33,589 nt of DNA from Pseudolabrys sp. (GTDB lineage: Bacteria > Pseudomonadota > Alphaproteobacteria > Rhizobiales > Xanthobacteraceae). This document shows positions 8,041 through 16,308 of this stretch, piece after piece. Under the pieces are notes generated by a model that worked only from the letters and a program-made list of their open reading frames with translations, made no database searches and was not told the DNA's origin. Position 1 is the stretch's first letter; each line of letters opens with the position of its first letter. The stretch is from NCBI GenBank assembly GCA_019635575.1, contig JAHBZF010000002.1:77144-110732 (forward strand), read 5' to 3'. The translations under genes and the position numbers were made by a program.

Positions 8041-8408
8041 CGGCACTCCATGCGCTGATGGCACTCCCCTTTGCCGCGCTGTTGTTGGCGGCGGCACTTT
8101 ATGTCCTGTCGTTGAGCGGGCACTTTCCGGCCGAGCATCGCGGCGCCGCCCTCCGCGGTGTGGCGGGCATTGTATTGATGGCGTTTACAGCTCTGGTGGT
8201 CGCCGCCGCCGTGATTGGCGGCGTCATCATCGCCTGGTCGAGCCTGCCGTTTGCGGTTCTGGTGATCGCGGCGGGCGCCGGAACCCTCGCCGCCCCGCTG
8301 ATCCTGACCAATTTTCCCGACGCCTTCGTCAACGGACGCGGCGCGCTGATCGCCTTTGCCGTTATGGCTGTCGCTTGCTCCGCACTTCTTTTTTATGGAG
8401 CGGCCTAG
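8037..8408 (+). CDS. Small integral membrane protein, unknown function
   Basis: A 123-residue hydrophobic protein with about four predicted membrane helices (roughly residues 5-27, 42-65, 68-90 and 100-120) and short loops. I do not recognise the family. The start is well supported by AAGAGGAGC six bases upstream of the ATG. It stands alone on the plus strand, divergent from the panB-like operon and convergent with the SDR that ends 12 bases after it. Confidence 0.7.
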   Translation: MTALHALMALPFAALLLAAALYVLSLSGHFPAEHRGAALRGVAGIVLMAFTALVVAAAVIGGVIIAWSSLPFAVLVIAAGAGTLAAPLILTNFPDAFVNGRGALIAFAVMAVACSALLFYGAA

Positions 8409-8420
8409 TCCTGCAGGCCG

Positions 8421-9335
8421 TCAGATCGGATCCCATGCGAAAACGTCCGCCGATCGGTCGAGCGGCGTAAGCGACGGACCGAATGCTCCCTTCAACTGAT
8501 CGGCGAGCTTCTCCGGCGTCCAGCCGTCGGACCGATGGATCGAGCGGATCGGCCGGGTCTGGTTGAACAGGAATATCTCGTTGTTCCGGACCGAGAAGAT
8601 CTGACCGGAAATCCCGTTCGCCGCATCCGCGCCGAGATAAACGACGAGCGGCGCGATCTTTTCCGGCGTCATCTGCTGGAGCCGCGCGACCCGCTGCTTT
8701 TCCGCCTCCGTCTCCGCCGGAATCGAGCCGATCATGCGGCTCCAGGCGAACGGCGCGATGCAGTTGGAGCGAACATTGTAACGCTGCATGTCGAGCGCAA
8801 TGCCGCGCGACAGCCCGACGATGCCGAGCTTGGCGGCCATGTAATTGGCCTGACCGAGATTGCCGATCAACCCGGAGGTCGACGTCATGTGCACATAGGC
8901 GCCGCCATTCTGATCCCGGAACAGACCGGCGGTCGCGCGGCACATGTTGAACGATCCATGCAGGTGCACGGCGATCACATCCGACCAGTCCGACCAGCTC
9001 ATCTTGTGGAAGATGCGATCGCGCAAAATCCCTGCATTGTTCACGACGATATCGACCTTGCCGAAGGCATCGACCGCGGATTTCACGATCGCATCCGCGT
9101 TCTGCGGCTCGACGATGTTCAACGTCGAGGCGATCGCCTTGCCGCCTGCCTTGGCGATTTCGGCCACCACATCCTGTGCCGGACCGGCATCGCCGCCGGA
9201 GCCATCGAGACCCGCGCCGATATCGCAAACGACGACGCTCGCGCCTTCGCGCGCCATCTCCAGGGCGATGGCCCGGCCGATACCGCGACCGCCGCCCGTG
9301 ACAAGAGCTACCTTACCGGCAACAATTCCAACCAT
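8421..9335 (-). CDS. Short-chain dehydrogenase, MFE/3-hydroxyacyl-CoA dehydrogenase-like
   Basis: A 304-residue NAD(P)-dependent SDR. The cofactor motif TGGGRGIG is at about residues 13-20, NNAG at 99-102, and the catalytic set Ser152, Tyr165, Lys169 is intact (YMAAK). The long insertion after the second strand and the tail of about 40 residues beyond the SDR core resemble the dehydrogenase unit of peroxisomal-type multifunctional enzymes, which oxidise 3-hydroxyacyl-CoA. It is the last gene of the operon starting at 16156, so it may perform the hydroxyacyl-CoA oxidation step of that pathway. Confidence 0.85.
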   Translation of the reverse strand: MVGIVAGKVALVTGGGRGIGRAIALEMAREGASVVVCDIGAGLDGSGGDAGPAQDVVAEIAKAGGKAIASTLNIVEPQNADAIVKSAVDAFGKVDIVVNNAGILRDRIFHKMSWSDWSDVIAVHLHGSFNMCRATAGLFRDQNGGAYVHMTSTSGLIGNLGQANYMAAKLGIVGLSRGIALDMQRYNVRSNCIAPFAWSRMIGSIPAETEAEKQRVARLQQMTPEKIAPLVVYLGADAANGISGQIFSVRNNEIFLFNQTRPIRSIHRSDGWTPEKLADQLKGAFGPSLTPLDRSADVFAWDPI

Positions 9336-9400
9336 TCGTGCCTTCCCATGCAGCGGTCGGCAAGCCTGCCACCCGCCGTTTTCTCTTTGCCCGGCCGCAT

Positions 9401-10375
9401 CTACATTTTCAGATTAGCCTTGCGGACGACCTCGGCCCACCGATCGATTTCCGTCCGGATGAACATTCCGCATTCCTCGGGCGTGCTCCAGCGCGCATTG
9501 GCCCCCTGGTCGTGCAGGCGCTTCTTCATATCGTCCGATTGCATGATCTTGACGATCTCACGGTTCAATCTCTGGATGATCGGACGCGGCGTGCCGGCCG
9601 GCGCCACCATCGCAAACCAGGGGCTCGCGACGATGTCCGGAAAACCCGCCTCCTTCATCGACGGGATATTCGGCAGGAAGGCCGACCGCTCGGCACTGGC
9701 CACCGCGAGCGCGCGAACTTTGCCGCTGTCCACATAGGTCGCAAGGGCCGGCAGATTGTCGAAATCCATCTGAACCTGTCCGGCCATCAAATCGACGACG
9801 GCGGGCGCGCTGCCTTTGTACGGAACGGAGACCGCGCTGATGCCGGCCGACATCTTGAACATCTCGGTCAGCAGGTGATGCATCGACCCGATGCTCGGGA
9901 TCGCGATGTTCAGCTTGCCTGGCTGGCTCTTGGCATAGGCCACCAGCTCCGCAACATTCTTCGCGGGAACGGAGGGGTGCACGGCAAGCACGATCGTCAC
10001 GTCCGATATCATCGAGATCGGCGTGAAATCGCGCACCACATCGTAAGGCACCGACGGCACCAGCTTCAACGCGGTCGCCAATGCTCCGCTGTTGCCGAGC
10101 AACAAGGTGTATCCGTCCGCTTCGGACTTTGCGACATAGTCGGCACCGACCAGACCGCCGGCGCCCGCCTTGTTTTCCACGACAAACGACTTGCCGAGTA
10201 CCTCGCCGAGCTTTTGCGCCAGGATACGGGCAACGATGTCGGTCGTTCCACCCGGCGGAAACGGCACCACCAGCTTGACCGGTTTCGTCGGATAACTGTC
10301 GTTAGCGCATGCAGGCTGGATCGCCGCCATCATGATCGAAACCATGAGAGCGGTGATCACTTTCGGAAATGACAT
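9401..10375 (-). CDS. Bug/TctC-family periplasmic binding protein
   Basis: A 324-residue exported receptor of the tripartite tricarboxylate transporter family. A Sec signal ends near QPACA, then comes the family start SYPTKPVKLVVPFPPGGTTDIVAR, followed by VVENKAGAGGLVGADYVAKSEADGYTLL. The Bug fold binds carboxylates (citrate, aromatic or dicarboxylic acids) through backbone contacts, so the ligand cannot be read. It is the second of two tandem Bug genes in this operon. No TctA/TctB membrane subunits are present in the window. Confidence 0.92.
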   Translation of the reverse strand: MSFPKVITALMVSIMMAAIQPACANDSYPTKPVKLVVPFPPGGTTDIVARILAQKLGEVLGKSFVVENKAGAGGLVGADYVAKSEADGYTLLLGNSGALATALKLVPSVPYDVVRDFTPISMISDVTIVLAVHPSVPAKNVAELVAYAKSQPGKLNIAIPSIGSMHHLLTEMFKMSAGISAVSVPYKGSAPAVVDLMAGQVQMDFDNLPALATYVDSGKVRALAVASAERSAFLPNIPSMKEAGFPDIVASPWFAMVAPAGTPRPIIQRLNREIVKIMQSDDMKKRLHDQGANARWSTPEECGMFIRTEIDRWAEVVRKANLKM

Positions 10376-10411
10376 CGCATCCTCCCGAGAACACGCTTTC
10401 AGGTTTGTGGA

Positions 10412-11386
10412 TTATTGCGGCTTGGCGTTCGTCTCCTTGGCGATCTTCGCCCATTTGACGTTTTCGCTTTCGATGAATTTCTGAAATTCCTCCGGCGTGT
10501 TGGCGACCGGATCGAGACCGAGACTCGCCAGCCGTTTCTTCATCTCCGGTGATTTCAGGATCTTGACGATTTCAGCGTTCAGGCGATCGATGATCGGCCG
10601 CGGGGTCTTCGCGGGCGCCAGCACACCATGCCAGGCCACCGCCTCGACATCCGGCAAACCGGATTCCTTCAGCGTCGGAACATCGGGAAGCAGCTCCGTT
10701 CGCGTCGGGCTGCTGACGGCGATGGCGCGGAGCTGATTGCTCTTGATGTAGGGCAGCGCCGACGGAATATTGTCGAACGCGAAATCGGTCTGTCCGCTGA
10801 GCAGATCGACCAGCATCGGCGCACTGCCCTTGTACGGCACATTGGTCCATTGCACGCCGGTTTTGACCCGGATTTGATCGGTGGTCATATGGTGCATGGA
10901 GCCGATCGCCGACAATCCGGCGTTGAGCTTGTCCGGCTTGGCTTTCGCCAGCGCGATCAACTCCTGCACGGACTTGACCGGCAGTGACGGCTTGACGACG
11001 AGCACCAGTGCGCCTGCCGCCGCTTCGGTGATCGGCGCGAAATCCTTCACCGGATTATAGGGCATGTTCGGGAAAAGGCTGACGCTCACCGCCAGCATCG
11101 CCGAATTGCCGAGAACCAGCGTGTAGCCGTCCGGGTCAGCTTTGGCCGCCATGTCATGGCCGACCAGTCCACCGGCGCCCGCACGATTGTCGACGATGAT
11201 GGGCTGCCCCAGCACCTTGGACAGATCGTTGCCAATGGCGCGCGCGAGAATGTCGGTCGTTCCTCCCGCGGGATAAGGCGCAATCAGCCTGATCGGCTTC
11301 GACGGATAGTCACTGGCCAGCACTGCCGATGCTGACAAACCGAAAATGGCGATGAAGACAAACCCCGCGAGCCTTGACCCTATCAT
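10412..11386 (-). CDS. Bug/TctC-family periplasmic binding protein
   Basis: A 324-residue exported receptor closely similar in plan to its downstream neighbour: signal peptide to about SAVLAS, then DYPSKPIRLIAPYPAGGTTD and IIVDNRAGAGGLVGHDMAA. Shared stretches such as SIGSMHHM/SIGSMHHL, VPYKGSAP and TPRPII suggest that the two arose by duplication. The ATG at 11384-11386 is preceded by GGGAGGAA; the longer upstream frame is not credible. It follows the rhodanese gene by 50 bases in the same operon. Probably feeds a carboxylate substrate, or senses it. Confidence 0.92.
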   Translation of the reverse strand: MIGSRLAGFVFIAIFGLSASAVLASDYPSKPIRLIAPYPAGGTTDILARAIGNDLSKVLGQPIIVDNRAGAGGLVGHDMAAKADPDGYTLVLGNSAMLAVSVSLFPNMPYNPVKDFAPITEAAAGALVLVVKPSLPVKSVQELIALAKAKPDKLNAGLSAIGSMHHMTTDQIRVKTGVQWTNVPYKGSAPMLVDLLSGQTDFAFDNIPSALPYIKSNQLRAIAVSSPTRTELLPDVPTLKESGLPDVEAVAWHGVLAPAKTPRPIIDRLNAEIVKILKSPEMKKRLASLGLDPVANTPEEFQKFIESENVKWAKIAKETNAKPQ

Positions 11387-11436
11387 TGCTTCCTCCCAGC
11401 TTGTTTTATTGTTTGCTTGTCGTCGCCCGCGCGCCG

Positions 11437-13002
11437 TTAGGTCTGAGCGCGGGTCAGTTTCGTCTCCCATTCGAGATAGCGCTGCATGCCGGCCACGCCT
11501 TTGGCGTAAGGCGGCAGGATGAAGTCCTTGGGTTCGCCGGCCGAAGGATCGGGCCCCTGCTCAACGGCCAACCCGTCGGCAGCGGCCATTCCCCCCGCCA
11601 GCACCGCGACATCGCGATAGCCAAGACGCTTCAAGGCCAAAGCCGCGAGGAGGGACTGCTGTCCGTCGCGGCAGGTGACGAGCAGCGGCTGGCCGCGATC
11701 AGGCACCAGGCTGGCGATGCGATCCTCCAGCCAACCCCGCGGCAGCCAGGACGCTCCCGCCAGATGACGTTTGGCGAATTCGGTGCTGGTATCGACGTGA
11801 ATGACCCTGGTGCCGCTGTTCACCAGTTGCGCGGCATCCTGCGCGCGAACCGGCGTGATCTGCGCCCCTTCCTCCGCCAGACCGAGAGGCGCGCGGCGCT
11901 GCCTCGCCTTGGTCAGACCGAAGCCAGCATCGGTCCAGGCACCGACGCCGCCTTTCAAGACAGCCACTTTCGGAAAGCCGGAGCGCCGGAGCCAGTAAGC
12001 CGCAATCAGCGCGCGCGTCTCATCGTCATCGACGAACACGACCTGCGCCTGCCGCACCGGCATGAACTCATCGGTCCGCTGAATCGCCAGCGCGCCGGGC
12101 AAGATCGTGAAGCCGTCGATGTGGCCGCTGTCGTATTCGACTGTCTGGCGGACATCGAAGAAATAAACGTTCGACTGGCCCTGATCGCGCTCCGCGAGCC
12201 ACTGCCTGATCTGAGCCGGATCGACAAATGCAGCCCCGACGGATTGAGCCATCTTCAACGCGCGGCCGTGCGCCGCTGCGCGGCCGGCTACGCTCGGTTC
12301 GATCAATCCCTGGCCGCCGCCTTTTTCGAGCGTGCCGTCCGACAGCACCCAACCCATCGTTCCATTTTCGAGCGCATAGACATTCTCCATGCCGAGATGG
12401 CGCAATGTCTCGCAGGCGATGATGCTGCGCGTCCGGCCGGCGCAGTTCACCACCACCGGAACGGAACGATCCTTCAAATCGGGCATGCACAGCCCGACAT
12501 CGAAGCCGGGCGTGCTGAACGCCCCCGGAATTCGCGAGCGGGCGTATTCCTCCGGCGTACGGATATCGCAGACCAGGAATTTCGCGTTGTCCCGCTGCCA
12601 GCCCCGCAATGTCGTCGCGTTGACGCTGGGTGTGTGGTCCTGATCGTGCACATGCTCGCCGAACAGCTTGCTGGGGACATTGCTGCCTTCCGTCAGCATT
12701 TTTCCGGCCTGCCGCCACGCAGCGGCTCCGCCCGCGAGCACCGCGACATCGGTATAGCCGAGCTGCCGCAGCGTCGCGGCGGCGCGTTCCGCGCGTTTGC
12801 CGCCCTCGTCGTAAACGACGATGGTCGTCGCTCTCACCGGGACGAGGTCGGCGATCCGAAATTCGATCATCCGCCGTGGCAGGAATGTCGCCCCGAGAAT
12901 ATGCCCCGCTTCCGCCTCGCCGATCTCGCGCACGTCGAACAGCGCATACGGCGTCTCGGAGCGCATCAGATCGATCAGGGCCTGAACGGCAATCGTTTTC
13001 AT
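11437..13002 (-). CDS. Four-domain rhodanese (sulfurtransferase-like) protein
   Basis: A 521-residue cytoplasmic protein made of four tandem rhodanese modules at about residues 1-105, 125-225, 255-365 and 385-480. Active-site loops alternate: domain 1 has Asp (YDEGGKR, Asp65), domain 2 has Cys187 (NCAGRTR), domain 3 has Asp (VDDDETR, about 325) and domain 4 has Cys444 (TCRDGQQ). Only domains 2 and 4 can therefore form a persulfide; the others look structural, as in two-domain thiosulfate sulfurtransferases. It overlaps the paaK-like gene by four bases (ATGA), so it is firmly part of that operon. A sulfur-transfer or thiol-handling role in the pathway is plausible but unproven. Confidence 0.88.
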   Translation of the reverse strand: MKTIAVQALIDLMRSETPYALFDVREIGEAEAGHILGATFLPRRMIEFRIADLVPVRATTIVVYDEGGKRAERAAATLRQLGYTDVAVLAGGAAAWRQAGKMLTEGSNVPSKLFGEHVHDQDHTPSVNATTLRGWQRDNAKFLVCDIRTPEEYARSRIPGAFSTPGFDVGLCMPDLKDRSVPVVVNCAGRTRSIIACETLRHLGMENVYALENGTMGWVLSDGTLEKGGGQGLIEPSVAGRAAAHGRALKMAQSVGAAFVDPAQIRQWLAERDQGQSNVYFFDVRQTVEYDSGHIDGFTILPGALAIQRTDEFMPVRQAQVVFVDDDETRALIAAYWLRRSGFPKVAVLKGGVGAWTDAGFGLTKARQRRAPLGLAEEGAQITPVRAQDAAQLVNSGTRVIHVDTSTEFAKRHLAGASWLPRGWLEDRIASLVPDRGQPLLVTCRDGQQSLLAALALKRLGYRDVAVLAGGMAAADGLAVEQGPDPSAGEPKDFILPPYAKGVAGMQRYLEWETKLTRAQT

Positions 13003-14414
13003 GAGACGGACTCTTTCGCCGCAGGTTCAACGACGACCAGTTTTGTTTTGGTGGCGGTTCGCTCGAACGTTCCGAACGAGGCAAGCTCGAGCGCGGTCGT
13101 GACGCCGAGATCGCGCCGGATCACTTTCTCGATCGCGTCGCGCATCGACGCTTCGTTCGCCGGATCGATACCGGCGGCGCATTCCGCCCGGACATGAAGC
13201 GGCGGCTCGACTTTCGGTCCCTTCTCGCGCAGCACGATCTGCATCTTGCCGGTGAGTTTCGGCATAAATCCACCGATCACCGATTGCACCGCCGACGGGA
13301 ACAGATTGACGCCGCGCACGATCAGCATGTCGTCGGAGCGGCCGATGATGTCCATGCGGAATCCGGTCCGCCCGCACGCGCAGGGCTGTGTGTAGACGCG
13401 CAGGATGTCGCCGGTGCGATATCGCATCAGCGCGCAGGCCTGCCGGTCGAGATGAGTGAAGATGTATTCTCCCTCGGCCCCCTCGCTCATCTCCTTCAGT
13501 TCGCCGGTCGCGGGATCGATGAGCTGAACCAGGGCGAGGTCCGGTGTGAGCTGATGCTTGCCGGCGCGATGCGCGCAATGCGCAAAGACATTGGGATGCG
13601 CGTCCGATGTTGACGCCCAGTCATAGACATGTCGCGTTCCCCAGACGCGCTCCATTTCGCGCTGGAATGCCGGCAGTTCAAAACCCGATTCGCCGCCGCC
13701 GCAGACCACCCGGAAACCGAGATCCTTGGCTTCCATGCCGAGAATCTCCGGCGCCTTTTCCGCGAGATAGGCGGCAAAGGACGGCGTGCCGATGAATACT
13801 GTCGCCTTCACGTCCCGCGCGATGCTCAACAATCCTTCGGCACGGCGCTCCGCGCCGACCGGCACGTCGACGGCTCCCAGATGCTCGATCGCGGTGCAGA
13901 AAGGGACGCCTGCGTTGAACATGCTCAATGCAAAGCCGTTGATCACACGGTCGCCCGGCCGCACGCCGAACCCCCACAGGCCGCGGCAAATGCTTTCGTT
14001 GCGCTGCGCGATGTCGAATTTGGTGTAGCCCTGGAAGACGGGCTTTCCGGTGGTCCCGGCCGTCGACGTCATACGCACGATACGCTCCATCGGCGCCGCC
14101 TGATGCGACCCGAACGGCGGGTACTCCTCCTGCCCTGCTCGCAGTTCCTGCTTGGTGGTGAACGGAATCCCGGCGAGATCGTCGATCGTGCGCAGGTCGC
14201 CCGGCTTGAAACCGGCGTCATCCAGCTTGCGCCGGTAGAGCCGCGACTGACGATAGAGACTATCGACCTGACGCTTCAGCTTGCGGAGTTGCAAGTCCCG
14301 CATCTGCTCGACAGGCATCGTCTCGATCGGCGCGTTCCAGTACGGCCGCGCGAGATCATCCGTGTCCGAGGGAACATGCAGCTCCGTCACGCCCTGCACC
14401 GCAGCCCTCGCCAA
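12999..14414 (-). CDS. Phenylacetate-CoA ligase (PaaK)-family AMP-forming acyl-CoA ligase
   Basis: A 471-residue adenylate-forming enzyme that activates a carboxylic acid to its CoA thioester with ATP. The P-loop TSTAGTTGKP is near residues 116-125, the YRTGD motif near 332-336 and GRSDDMLIVRGVNLFPS near 358-374; a CACGRTG segment precedes the last, as in PaaK enzymes. Homology does not prove phenylacetate as substrate: PaaK relatives use many aryl and other acids. The apparent start is TTG at 14412-14414, two bases after the flavin reductase stop; GTG codons slightly downstream are alternatives. It overlaps the rhodanese gene downstream. Confidence 0.88.
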   Translation of the reverse strand: MARAAVQGVTELHVPSDTDDLARPYWNAPIETMPVEQMRDLQLRKLKRQVDSLYRQSRLYRRKLDDAGFKPGDLRTIDDLAGIPFTTKQELRAGQEEYPPFGSHQAAPMERIVRMTSTAGTTGKPVFQGYTKFDIAQRNESICRGLWGFGVRPGDRVINGFALSMFNAGVPFCTAIEHLGAVDVPVGAERRAEGLLSIARDVKATVFIGTPSFAAYLAEKAPEILGMEAKDLGFRVVCGGGESGFELPAFQREMERVWGTRHVYDWASTSDAHPNVFAHCAHRAGKHQLTPDLALVQLIDPATGELKEMSEGAEGEYIFTHLDRQACALMRYRTGDILRVYTQPCACGRTGFRMDIIGRSDDMLIVRGVNLFPSAVQSVIGGFMPKLTGKMQIVLREKGPKVEPPLHVRAECAAGIDPANEASMRDAIEKVIRRDLGVTTALELASFGTFERTATKTKLVVVEPAAKESVS

Positions 14415-14416
14415 TC

Positions 14417-14944
14417 TCAGGATAAACGAAAACGATCGGACTGCGCGTAGGCACCCGCGTGGAACAGCAGCGGCGCGCGCTCCTCATGGGCGAAGCGGCA
14501 AACCTCGCCGACGAAGATCGTATGATCGCCCGCCTCGTAGACATTGAGGTTCTTGCATTCGAACCATGCCGCGACGCTGTCGATAATCGGCAGCTTGCTG
14601 ACCGGGCTCGGTGTCCACGAAATGCCGGAAAACCGATCCTCGGTCCTCGCGCTGAATTGCTGCGCGACCGAGACCTGATGCTCCGCGAGAACATTGATGA
14701 CAAAATAGCCGCAGTTGCGGAACGCTTCGTAGGAGCGAGCCGCCCTGCGCAAACTCCACAACACCAGCGGCGGATCGAGCGAGACGGAGGTAAACGAGTT
14801 GGCCGTCAGTCCGGTCAATGCGCCCGTGGCGTCGCGCGTGACGATCGTCGTGACGCCGGTGGCGAATTGCCCAAGCGCGGTGCGCAGATCGCGCTGGTTG
14901 ATCGCCTGGGAGACTGTCTTGCTGGGTTCTGCTGTCATCAGCAC
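14417..14944 (-). CDS. Flavin reductase (HpaC-like, FMN-binding split barrel)
   Basis: A 175-residue NAD(P)H:flavin oxidoreductase. Family marks are LGQFATGVTTIVT, LTANSFTSVSLDPPLVLWSLRR and YFVINVLAEHQVSVAQQF, with the final LLFHAGAY region. Such proteins supply reduced FMN or FAD to a separate monooxygenase. The partner is probably the acyl-CoA-dehydrogenase-fold protein immediately upstream (24 bases apart). The GTG at 14942-14944 is preferred since GAGGA lies eight bases ahead; an ATG two codons later is possible. Confidence 0.88.
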   Translation of the reverse strand: MLMTAEPSKTVSQAINQRDLRTALGQFATGVTTIVTRDATGALTGLTANSFTSVSLDPPLVLWSLRRAARSYEAFRNCGYFVINVLAEHQVSVAQQFSARTEDRFSGISWTPSPVSKLPIIDSVAAWFECKNLNVYEAGDHTIFVGEVCRFAHEERAPLLFHAGAYAQSDRFRLS

Positions 14945-14968
14945 AACGAATGTCCTCTATCTTCCCGG

Positions 14969-16156
14969 TCAGAGGCGCGCGGTCGTATCGAATTCTTGCC
15001 CGAGGTGATACTTGCCGACCGTCGCCGCGGTCTTGTCGAGATTTTCGTGCAAGGTCTGCACCCGCAGATCGCGGAACATGCGCGCCAGCGGCGACTTCGC
15101 GTGGAATGCGCTCGAGCCGGCAATCTGCGCGCCCTTGTCCATGGCGTTCACCGCATTCTCGATGGCACGATGCTTCGCCGTCATCGAGAACAGTTCGGCC
15201 TCTTCGATGCGGCGCATCTTCCAGAGCCAGGCCGCGCGATAGATCAGCCAGCGCACGGAATCGATCCCGATCCGGATTTCGCCGAGACGAAGCTGGGCAT
15301 AAGCGTCCGAAGCCGTGCCACGCTTCGGCAGATAATCGGTCAGATAGTCGAAGATGCCTTCGCTGCCGCCGAGATATTGGGCGGCGAAACCGAGATGGAA
15401 CCGCGCCTGCCAGCGATCGCGCGGAAAAACGCCGGGCGTTCCGATCACGTAGTCATCCGGCACGAAACAGTTGTCGAGCAGGATGTTCGGGCTCACCGCC
15501 GCGCGCATCCCCATCGGATTCCAGGACCCCTCTTCGAGGGTCAGCCCCGGCGTGCCGCGCGGAATACAGAGGCCGATATGCCCTTCGGTCGGGGACATTC
15601 CTTTGATGCCGGCGAAGATCACGTTGTATTCGACCGTATCGGCCAGCGACGCATAATTCTTGGTGCCGTTGACGACATAGCCGCCATCGACGCGCTCGGC
15701 CGCGGTGACGAGATTGTAAAGGCCGCGCGAGGTCCGCCCCGGCTCGCTGCCGGTCGCATTGAGCAGCGCGCCATTCTCGACGACGTTGCCGAGAATGTTC
15801 TTGCGCTGCGCCGGGCTGCAGATCTGATCGACGAGATGCGAACCGTGACAGTGAATGTGGAGCGAATGGGCCGTCGACATGCAGTAGCGCGCCGTCTGCT
15901 CGATCGCGATGATATACAGCAGCGGATCGCGCCCCATCGCGCCGCTGCCGAGCCCCCCGAGATCCTCGGAGACGGTGAGCCCGGCGAGTCCCGCATCGAT
16001 GAAATCGCGCATATTCGCGACGGGCGTAACGGTCTTCTCGTCGTATTCGGCGGCGCGCGGCGCAAAATGCGTTTTGCCGAGTTCCCCGACCAGATCATAG
16101 ATTTCGCGCTGTTTCGGCGTGTAGTCGAAATCCATTCCGATCGTGCGGGCACTCAT
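14969..16156 (-). CDS. Acyl-CoA dehydrogenase-fold flavoprotein, possibly group D flavin monooxygenase
   Basis: A 395-residue protein with the N-terminal helical, central beta and C-terminal helical layout of acyl-CoA dehydrogenases. Motif RDLRVQTLHENLDK (residues 362-375) places Glu371 at the position of the catalytic Glu of medium-chain enzymes. The same motif also resembles the R(N/D)xRTHTLHDPxD signature of DszC-type two-component monooxygenases. The adjacent flavin reductase favours the monooxygenase reading, and retention of Glu favours dehydrogenation; I leave both open. It is the first gene of a seven-gene operon driven by the promoter at 16211-16239. Confidence 0.78.
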   Translation of the reverse strand: MSARTIGMDFDYTPKQREIYDLVGELGKTHFAPRAAEYDEKTVTPVANMRDFIDAGLAGLTVSEDLGGLGSGAMGRDPLLYIIAIEQTARYCMSTAHSLHIHCHGSHLVDQICSPAQRKNILGNVVENGALLNATGSEPGRTSRGLYNLVTAAERVDGGYVVNGTKNYASLADTVEYNVIFAGIKGMSPTEGHIGLCIPRGTPGLTLEEGSWNPMGMRAAVSPNILLDNCFVPDDYVIGTPGVFPRDRWQARFHLGFAAQYLGGSEGIFDYLTDYLPKRGTASDAYAQLRLGEIRIGIDSVRWLIYRAAWLWKMRRIEEAELFSMTAKHRAIENAVNAMDKGAQIAGSSAFHAKSPLARMFRDLRVQTLHENLDKTAATVGKYHLGQEFDTTARL

Positions 16157-16202
16157 CAGTCCAGCTCCACCCTTGTCGTCGCACCTTAGCCGGTTTTCCC
16201 GG

Positions 16203-16214
16203 TTGTCCGGACAA
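16203..16214. promoter_or_regulatory. Perfect palindromic operator TTGTCCGGACAA (site A)
   Basis: A perfect 12-bp palindrome 47 bases upstream of the acyl-CoA-dehydrogenase-fold gene. It overlaps the -10 hexamer of the promoter at 16211-16239, the classic position for repression. Near-copies occur at 19990-20001 and 24298-24309. TTGTnnnnACAA-type dyads are typical of GntR proteins, and a UTRA-type GntR gene ends 95 bases away. Confidence 0.7.
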
Positions 16215-16239
16215 TATGAAAAGCAGAAAAAGGTGTCAA
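16211..16239 (-). promoter_or_regulatory. Strong sigma-70-type promoter of the operon 16156-8421
   Basis: On the minus strand TTGACA (16234-16239), a 17-base spacer and TATTGT (16211-16216) precede the first gene by about 55 bases. The -35 is a perfect consensus and the -10 matches at four of six positions. The -10 shares its TTGT with the left arm of operator site A. Confidence 0.65.
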
Positions 16240-16308
16240 GCTTCCTCCCGGTCCCCGGCGAGGGCTTTCAACCTCGGATTTTGCGGTGTTTCGGGAAGAC
16301 CCGGCGGT

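Noticed and set aside
11374-13197. A 607-codon open frame antisense to the rhodanese and Bug genes
   Set aside because: It runs across several real genes on the other strand and has shadow-type composition; the minus-strand genes carry clear domains.
12999-14414. Naming the ligase paaK and the operon a phenylacetate pathway
   Set aside because: No paaABCDE, paaG, paaZ or paaJ homologues are nearby, so only family membership is supported.
14459-16189. A 576-codon open frame antisense to the flavin reductase and acyl-CoA-dehydrogenase-fold genes
   Set aside because: Both minus-strand genes are well-formed and co-directional with their operon; the antisense frame spans both and has no recognisable motif.
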